Positions 59,286-64,000 of a stretch of 64,000 nucleotides of DNA are shown here, one piece after another. The stretch covers positions 124,001-188,000 of the forward strand of contig CAKQPR010000002.1 in the NCBI GenBank assembly GCA_934270565.1. Direction: 5' to 3'. Source of the DNA: an uncultured Clostridia bacterium (lineage in GTDB: Bacteria > Bacillota > Clostridia > Christensenellales > Pumilibacteraceae). The number at the start of each line of letters is the position of its first letter. Position 1 is the stretch's first letter. Position numbers and translations under genes: made by a program. The notes beneath the pieces were generated by a model. That model did not search any database and was not told the origin of the DNA. It worked only from the letters and a program-made list of their open reading frames with translations.

Positions 59286-60602
59286 TTAATCCTCCGTAAA
59301 AATAAGTTCGATTTTGTTTCGGGTGTCCGCCGTTATGCGCAAATCGTCCGATATTCGATCGCCGAAAACGGCAAGTACTTTATCATTATAACACAAAAGC
59401 GGAATTTTGTCGCGATTTCTGAGCGGAATTTTTCGATCGATGAAATATTCTTTCAGTTTTTTTTCGCCCGAACCGAACGGACGGAATCTGTCGCCCTCTT
59501 TTCGCGTTCTTACTACCGCGCCGTCGGGGATTTTGTCCGCGTCCCCGATAAGCCTGCCGCAAGACGGCTTGTCCTCGGTCGCGACAACGGAAACGTAGCC
59601 GCCGAGAAACGGCGTAAGCCCCATGGAGAACGGAATTTCTTCTTCGATCTCGTCCGTTTCTTTTTTCTCGCCGTAATACAGCGTTACGCCGTCGTACTCG
59701 CGCGCCGCGTTCAGTCCGCCGCCGAGCTCTATGCGTTTGCCGTTTTCGCCGCGGGCGAGCTTTTCGACCGCTTCGATATGCGTAAAAGTAAGATCCGCCG
59801 TTCTGCCTATCGCCTTAGCCGCGGCTATGATGTAGCGGCGGGAGAGCGCGGGCGGAAACGAAAACGCTTTCAGATCGATCTTCGCTTCGCCTCCGCGAAT
59901 CGCGATAAGCGACTCGTCTATTTGCGAACGGATAAAATCCTCGTCCGCTCCTGCGCACTCCGAAACCGTTCCGATCGCCGAGAAAAGATTGTATTTTTCG
60001 TTTATGAGCGGTATGACTTTGAGCCGCAGAAAGTTGCGGGTGTAGCCGTCGTCAGAATTCGTTTCGTCGGTGACGAACGGTACGTTATTCGCCTCGGCGT
60101 AAGCTTCGATTTCCTTGCGGGTCGTATGAATAAACGGTCGGACGATCCGATCCGAATACTCGGTCATGCCTATAAGTCCCGCCGTGCCGCAACCTCGGAA
60201 CAGGTGCATAAGCACGCTTTCGACGTTGTCGTCCGCGTGATGAGCGGTCGCGATTATATCGACCTCGCCGCGGGAAAGAACGTCTGCGAAAAATTTCTTT
60301 CTTACAAGTCGGGCTTCGGTCTCCTCGCTCCTGCCACTTGATTTCGAAAGAGACGGAACGTCGGCGCTTATGCCGATAAACTTCACGCCGAGCTTCTCGC
60401 ACTCGGCTCTGACGAATTCGCTGTCGGCAATCGAACGATCGCCGCGGATGCCGTGCTCGACGTTGAGCGCGACTATATCCTTTTTCGGGAGAATTCCGCA
60501 GAAAACGCGAAGAAGGCACATCGAGTCCGCGCCGCCCGAAACGGCAACGCCGACGCGCAAGCCGTCGCAGTATTTTTTGATGATTTTTTCAGCGCTTTCC
60601 AT
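59286..60602 (-). CDS. tilS: tRNA(Ile)-lysidine synthetase
   Basis: Converts C34 of tRNA-Ile(CAU) to lysidine, using ATP and lysine. The 438 residues include the PP-loop SGGADS (22-27) in VAVSGGADSMCLL, HGIRG, ATAHHADDNVES and, at the C-terminus, RKEGDRFRPFGSGEKKLKEYFIDRKIP of the TilS C-terminal domain. Length is typical of Bacillota. It overlaps the phosphatase gene upstream by 14 bp and precedes hpt. Confidence 0.95.
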   Translation of the reverse strand: MESAEKIIKKYCDGLRVGVAVSGGADSMCLLRVFCGILPKKDIVALNVEHGIRGDRSIADSEFVRAECEKLGVKFIGISADVPSLSKSSGRSEETEARLVRKKFFADVLSRGEVDIIATAHHADDNVESVLMHLFRGCGTAGLIGMTEYSDRIVRPFIHTTRKEIEAYAEANNVPFVTDETNSDDGYTRNFLRLKVIPLINEKYNLFSAIGTVSECAGADEDFIRSQIDESLIAIRGGEAKIDLKAFSFPPALSRRYIIAAAKAIGRTADLTFTHIEAVEKLARGENGKRIELGGGLNAAREYDGVTLYYGEKKETDEIEEEIPFSMGLTPFLGGYVSVVATEDKPSCGRLIGDADKIPDGAVVRTRKEGDRFRPFGSGEKKLKEYFIDRKIPLRNRDKIPLLCYNDKVLAVFGDRISDDLRITADTRNKIELIFTED

Positions 60603-61047
60603 CTGTTTTCCCGCCGTTTACTTTGCTTAAAAACGCGTCGATTCCCGCGCTTATATCCTTATAAGTCGTTTCGAAATCGCCCGTATACCACGGATCGGCG
60701 ACGTCGCGCGGGTTTTTCGTATAATCGAGCAAAAGGCTTATTTTTCCGTCCGGATCGCCGCCGAAAAACGAAACGAGGTCGCGGCGGTTCTGCTCGTCCA
60801 TACCTATTATGTAATCGTATTCGTCGTAGTCCGCGCGGGTTATTTTGCGGGCGCGTTTTTCAGAGCAGTCGATACCGAGCCGAGAGAGAATTTTTTTCGT
60901 TCCGTCGTGCACGGGATTACCGATTTCCCACGAGCTCGTCGCGGCGGAATCGGCGTGGAAACCGCCTGCTTTACGCGCGTTGAACAGATATTCCGCCATG
61001 GGACTGCGGCAGATATTTCCGAGACAAACGAATAAGACCTTTTTCAT
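60589..61047 (-). CDS. Low-molecular-weight protein-tyrosine phosphatase
   Basis: A 152-residue cytoplasmic phosphatase with the P-loop VCLGNICRS (nucleophile Cys8) and the general-acid motif VADPWY near residue 117. It may dephosphorylate proteins in stress or polysaccharide control. ATG 61047 lies only 6 bp after the -10 box of a near-consensus promoter, leaving no room for a ribosome site; the mRNA is probably leaderless. The TTG-initiated longer frame would start inside the promoter and is rejected. Confidence 0.9.
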   Translation of the reverse strand: MKKVLFVCLGNICRSPMAEYLFNARKAGGFHADSAATSSWEIGNPVHDGTKKILSRLGIDCSEKRARKITRADYDEYDYIIGMDEQNRRDLVSFFGGDPDGKISLLLDYTKNPRDVADPWYTGDFETTYKDISAGIDAFLSKVNGGKTDGKR

Positions 61048-61053
61048 ACCGTT

Positions 61054-61082
61054 ATTATACAACGACGGCGGAAAAAGGTCAA
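61054..61082 (-). promoter_or_regulatory. Promoter of the phosphatase-tilS-hpt-rsmI operon
   Basis: Minus strand TTGACC (61077-61082), 17 bp, TATAAT (61054-61059). The -10 box ends 6 bp before ATG 61047, placing the transcription start at or next to the A of the ATG. Confidence 0.8.
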
Positions 61083-61132
61083 CCGTTTGGGGCTTTTCGG
61101 GCGTAATTTGCTCCGAAACGCGACAATATTAT

Positions 61133-61480
61133 TTACTTTACGAACCCGAGCGAAACGAGTATCGCTCTGTCTATGCTTTGCATGACGCTGTGCGGGAGCT
61201 CGCCGAGCCGCGATTTGAGGCGGCGTTTGTCGAGCGTCCGTATCTGCTCCAAAAGCGCGACCGAAGCGCGGGTAAGCCCGCTTTCTCCCGAAGCGAGCTC
61301 GACGTGCGTGGGGAGTTTCGCCTTCGTAAGCTGGCTCGTCACCGCGCAGACGACGACCGTAGGCGAATACTTGTTGCCGACGTCGTTCTGTATGATGAGA
61401 ACCGGACGAACGCCGCCCTGCTCCGAACCCACGACCGGACTTAAATCGGCATAATAAATCTCTCCGCGCCTGACTTCCAT
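61133..61480 (-). CDS. MazF/PemK-type endoribonuclease toxin
   Basis: A 115-residue ribonuclease that cuts mRNA at short specific sites. The family signature EVRRGEIYYADLSPVVGSEQGGVRPVLIIQND covers residues 2-33 and the C-terminal RTLDKRRL/LGELPHSVM helices are present. It matches the Bacillota EndoA/NdoA group in length. A probable antitoxin gene lies 27 bp upstream. GGAG lies before ATG 61480. Confidence 0.93.
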   Translation of the reverse strand: MEVRRGEIYYADLSPVVGSEQGGVRPVLIIQNDVGNKYSPTVVVCAVTSQLTKAKLPTHVELASGESGLTRASVALLEQIRTLDKRRLKSRLGELPHSVMQSIDRAILVSLGFVK

Positions 61481-61507
61481 TTCTTACTCCGTTTTTTCGC
61501 TCCGAGG

Positions 61508-61729
61508 TTAAACGGCTCCGTCCGTACCCTTTTCGGCTGTCGCGAGCTCGAACTCGCGCAGTTCGCCGTAGACCTTCGCCTGATCCTTCACTTTCATTTT
61601 ATGCGACGGCACGAGCATTGTGTTAAGCAAGGTTTCGGCTACCTCTTCGGGACTTCTTCCTTCCTGCTTTGCGCGCCGCACAAGCGCCTTTTCGGTTTCC
61701 TCTCCGAGCGTGATGAAATATTTACTCAT
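61508..61729 (-). CDS. Probable ribbon-helix-helix antitoxin of the MazF pair
   Basis: A 73-residue protein with a strand-helix-helix start (KYFITLGEETEKALVRRAKQEGRSPEEVAETLL, residues 3-36) typical of ribbon-helix-helix repressors, and a charged C-terminal tail suited to block the toxin. Position just upstream of mazF and the fold agree with EndoAI-type antitoxins. It lies directly after a strong terminator, so the pair is its own unit. A weak promoter (-10 CATAAT near 61770) can be proposed. Confidence 0.82.
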   Translation of the reverse strand: MSKYFITLGEETEKALVRRAKQEGRSPEEVAETLLNTMLVPSHKMKVKDQAKVYGELREFELATAEKGTDGAV

Positions 61730-61792
61730 AATTTATCCCCTCTTTTTCCTCCTTTATACCGTTATTATGAATATTTTCGGGCGCGAATATGC

Positions 61793-61825
61793 AAAAAGAC
61801 GAGCGATCGGTAGTTTTCGCTCGTC
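61793..61825 (-). terminator. Terminator after the NAD(P)H-hydrate repair gene
   Basis: Perfect 8-bp stem GACGAGCG/CGCTCGTC (61798-61805 with 61818-61825), 12-nt loop, then TTTTTG on the minus strand. It separates the recX-acpS-nnr operon from the toxin pair. Confidence 0.85.
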
Positions 61826-61848
61826 CGTTTCGTTTGTTTTTTATAAAT

Positions 61849-63297
61849 CTATTTTGCGTATTTAAGATCGATTATCACGTCGCTTGCAAGAACGCTCGTA
61901 ACCGTGCCGAGCCGCTTTGCCGCGCGCTCGCCCGCCAAGCCGAAATGGTAACACCCCGCGACGGCGGCTTCGAACGGCGGCAGAACGCAGGAGAACGCGC
62001 CGATAATTCCCGCGAGCACGTCGCCGCTGCCGCCCTTTGCGAGCGCGGGCGTTCCCGTCAGATTGAAACGCACTCTTTCACCGTCGGTAATCACGGTGGT
62101 TGCGGACTTGTAGCACACTACCGCGTCGAGAATTTTAGCATACGTTATCACTTTTTTAAGACAATCGCCCTCGATTTGCCCTCCGACAAGGCGGCTGAAT
62201 TCGCCGACGTGCGGAGTCAGAACAAGCTTGCATTTATGTCCCGAAAGTTCGTTTTCTCTGCCTGCTATCGAATTGAGCGCGTCCGCGTCGAGCACTAAAG
62301 TCCCCTCGAAGTTGCGCGCGATATAAAATGCGATTTCGGCTATTTCGTCGCTTTTGCCCGCGCCGTTGCCGAGGACCACGGCGGTCGCGTCCGAAATGAT
62401 TTTATCGATCGTCGCCTTGTCGAAAATCAGCTTGCCGTCGCGATCCGGCATAAGCATAAGGGTGTTTTCGACCGTTCTTTTTTGATAAGCCGCGGCAAGG
62501 GATCGAGGAACGCACAACGTGACGAGCCCCGCGCCCGCACGAAGCGCGGCGGAAGCCGATTCGTAACTCATAAGCGGCGCTCCGACCATTTCTTCCGATC
62601 CGCCTACAATCTTCACTCTGCCGTAAACGCCCTTATGTGAGACGGTTTTTCTGTCGGGAAGTCGCGCTTCGATTTCTTCCGTAACCGAGCCGATACACTC
62701 GGCGCTCACGCCTATATCCGCAACCGACAGCTTGCCGCAGTAATTTCTGCCCTCGCCGAGAAGGTGTCCGACCTTAGCCGCGATAAACGAAATCGTTTCG
62801 TTTGCCGTCACCGCCGCGCCGAGCGGAAAACCGCTTTCGGCGTCGAGCCCCGACGGAATATCCGCAGAAATCACATACGCGCCCGAGGCGTTTATCTTAT
62901 CTATAATCGCTCTCGCCTCGCCCGCGACTTCGCGGTTAAGTCCCACGCCGAATAGTCCGTCGGCGATCACCGCATAACCGCTTGGATCGGTCGTAAATTC
63001 CGCACCGAGCTTTTTCGCTTTTTCGCGAAGCGCGGCATTACACGCGTTAGACGGCGAATCGAACGCGAAAACGTCCGCCTTTATCCCCTTTCCCCGCAAT
63101 ATGCAAGCCGCTTCGAGAACGTCGCTTCCGTTGTTTCCCGTGCCCGCAACGCAAAGTATTTTTCCCTTGCCCGCGTGTTCCGCCAACCTTTCGGATAAAG
63201 CGGTTGCGGCGCGGAAAACGAGTTCTTCCTCGCTTGTTCCCGCTCCGATCGCCAAACGCTCGGCTTCTCTTATTTTTTCTACGGTGGCTACTTTCAT
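61849..63297 (-). CDS. nnrD: Bifunctional NAD(P)H-hydrate epimerase/dehydratase
   Basis: Repairs hydrated NADH and NADPH. The 482 residues fuse two enzymes: the YjeF_N epimerase (about 1-200; CVAGTGNNGSDVLEAACIL, DGLFGVGLNR) and the ribokinase-fold ADP/ATP-dependent dehydratase (about 205-482; VLGNGAGKS, LTPHVGEFSRL, and KGGSGDVLAGIIGAF with the catalytic Asp). The fusion is standard in bacteria. ATG 63297 overlaps the acpS stop by 4 bp. Confidence 0.95.
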   Translation of the reverse strand: MKVATVEKIREAERLAIGAGTSEEELVFRAATALSERLAEHAGKGKILCVAGTGNNGSDVLEAACILRGKGIKADVFAFDSPSNACNAALREKAKKLGAEFTTDPSGYAVIADGLFGVGLNREVAGEARAIIDKINASGAYVISADIPSGLDAESGFPLGAAVTANETISFIAAKVGHLLGEGRNYCGKLSVADIGVSAECIGSVTEEIEARLPDRKTVSHKGVYGRVKIVGGSEEMVGAPLMSYESASAALRAGAGLVTLCVPRSLAAAYQKRTVENTLMLMPDRDGKLIFDKATIDKIISDATAVVLGNGAGKSDEIAEIAFYIARNFEGTLVLDADALNSIAGRENELSGHKCKLVLTPHVGEFSRLVGGQIEGDCLKKVITYAKILDAVVCYKSATTVITDGERVRFNLTGTPALAKGGSGDVLAGIIGAFSCVLPPFEAAVAGCYHFGLAGERAAKRLGTVTSVLASDVIIDLKYAK

Positions 63298-63638
63298 TCA
63301 ACGCTGACCGCCGCTACGGCGATCCCTCCGTCGTGACTGATACTGACGTAAACTTTTTTCTCCCCGCAAAGCTCTTTCGCTCTGCCGCTAAGATTAAAAA
63401 ACGGCGCGCCGCTTGGAGTGTGATCGACTTCTATTTCCGAAAAAATACCGGGGTCGATACCGACGCCGAACGCCTTGCAGAAAGCTTCTTTCGCGGCGTA
63501 AAAGCCCGCGAGAGTTTCGGCATTGTCGCGAATTTTATAATACGTATACTCTTTTTTTGTAAAAACGCGCTCGACGAACCTCGGATTGCCGATCGCTTTT
63601 TTTATGCGTTCGACCGCCACGACGTCTATTCCGACCAT
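63294..63638 (-). CDS. acpS: Holo-[acyl-carrier-protein] synthase
   Basis: Transfers 4'-phosphopantetheine from CoA to acyl carrier protein. The 114 residues begin VGIDVVAVERIKKA, with the metal-binding Asp5, and contain AAKEAFCKAFGVG with the second metal ligand Glu. Start at ATG 63638 follows GGGGAGG and matches the family's N-terminus; the upstream frame is not used. It overlaps the recX end by 13 bp and nnrD by 4 bp, giving a tightly packed operon. Confidence 0.95.
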   Translation of the reverse strand: MVGIDVVAVERIKKAIGNPRFVERVFTKKEYTYYKIRDNAETLAGFYAAKEAFCKAFGVGIDPGIFSEIEVDHTPSGAPFFNLSGRAKELCGEKKVYVSISHDGGIAVAAVSVE

Positions 63639-64000
63639 TCTTCGTCCTCCCCGTCTTTTCCGTATTCTTCCGCGATTTTCCCCGCCGCTTCGCTTATATC
63701 GTCCGGCTCGAAACCTTTCGAATATAGGTGCGCTTTGAGCTTGCGGATATCGAAAACGCGGTGCATTCTCGCCCATTTCTGCGCGGCAACGTAAGCCGCT
63801 TCGGACTGATCCTCGATCTCCGAAAGCGCTTCGTCGATCGCTTCTCGTTTCGCTCCGAGCCGCATAAGATCGGCGCGGATCTTGTTCACTCCCGACTTAA
63901 CCGAATATGCGCGCGCATACTCGCGGCAAAAGCGAAGATCGTTCACATAGCCGTATTCGGCAAGCTTTGCGACGGCGTAATCGACGATTTCGGCGGAGTA
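63626..64000 (-). CDS. recX: RecX-like regulatory protein, 5' end outside window
   Basis: RecX proteins modulate RecA filaments. The visible 124 residues run in frame to the window edge and carry RecX repeats: YAVAKLAEYGYVND, KSGVNKIRADLMRLGAKREAIDEAL and RKLKAHLYSKGFEPDDISEAA. The missing part should be about 60-90 N-terminal residues. The end overlaps acpS by 13 bp. Pairing of recX with acpS and nnrD is unusual to my knowledge but the reading frames are clear. Confidence 0.87.
   Translation of the reverse strand, partial: YSAEIVDYAVAKLAEYGYVNDLRFCREYARAYSVKSGVNKIRADLMRLGAKREAIDEALSEIEDQSEAAYVAAQKWARMHRVFDIRKLKAHLYSKGFEPDDISEAAGKIAEEYGKDGEDEEWSE

Noticed and set aside
61048..61062. TTG start at 61062 for the phosphatase
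   Set aside because: It lies at the -10 box, so the codon would be outside the transcript.

Overview
This window reads as chromosomal DNA of an uncultured Clostridia-type Bacillota, probably a gut or animal-associated anaerobe. The grounds are strong AGGAGG-type ribosome binding sites, near-consensus sigma-A promoters (TTGACA, 17-18 bp, TATAAT), an S-box SAM riboswitch on metK, a SipW-type signal peptidase with TasA-like substrates, a DtxR-family regulator and a Gram-positive gene repertoire with CUT1 sugar transporters. No rRNA, phage, IS element or CRISPR array was seen. Most genes lie on the minus strand, and long antisense open frames are shadows caused by codon bias.

Layout. 1-2900: a metal-efflux operon (ArsR sensor, free-standing HMA metal-binding protein, P1B-ATPase cut by the window edge) and a small zinc-ribbon membrane protein. 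2900-8660: a six-gene SipW/TasA-like surface-fibre operon, in which two fibre proteins carry long C-terminal beta-solenoid-like extensions; its promoter spacer contains eight consecutive G:C pairs. 8958-15340: an ion permease, an Mbeg1-like hydrolase, a fructokinase and valS. 15512-18169: an NMT1-type ABC importer. 18188-21914: a YkvI-like permease, ribokinase, a DtxR regulator and an SDR protein. 22161: tRNA-Leu(CAG). 23047-23980: a GNAT protein and a small repetitive lipoprotein.

24206-40023 is a glycan-use locus. From one promoter at about 38930 (minus) the order is a 32-codon leader ORF, GH2, solute-binding lipoprotein, two CUT1 permeases, a GH43-like lipoprotein, a CBM9-like lipoprotein and a 1360-residue secreted protein with four tandem modules of about 275 residues. 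An HTH regulator with a beta-rich C-terminal domain is encoded divergently. Binding and trimming would occur outside the cell, uptake through the CUT1 transporter, and final hydrolysis by the cytoplasmic GH2.

40818-54771 holds housekeeping genes (a short alaS, a HAD phosphatase, glnS, recD2, metK with SAM riboswitch), an intracellular subtilase, and a second carbohydrate cluster (clan GH-A hydrolase plus mannonate dehydratase) divergent from an AraC regulator, with overlapping promoters. 55662-64000 holds dnaA (without dnaN beside it), then rsmI, a trmN6-like gene, hpt, tilS, a leaderless-looking phosphatase gene, a MazF-type toxin pair, nnrD/E, acpS and partial recX.

The most unusual non-coding feature is a family of mosaic palindromic repeats that fills five intergenic regions (22.3, 24.0, 40.1, 45.4 and 54.8 kb), with one stem showing compensatory changes between copies. 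A 242-bp tandem repeat lies next to the 3' end of dnaA. Other candidates are two poly-G tracts that could support phase variation of surface components, and an interleaved inverted-repeat element at 49330-49396.
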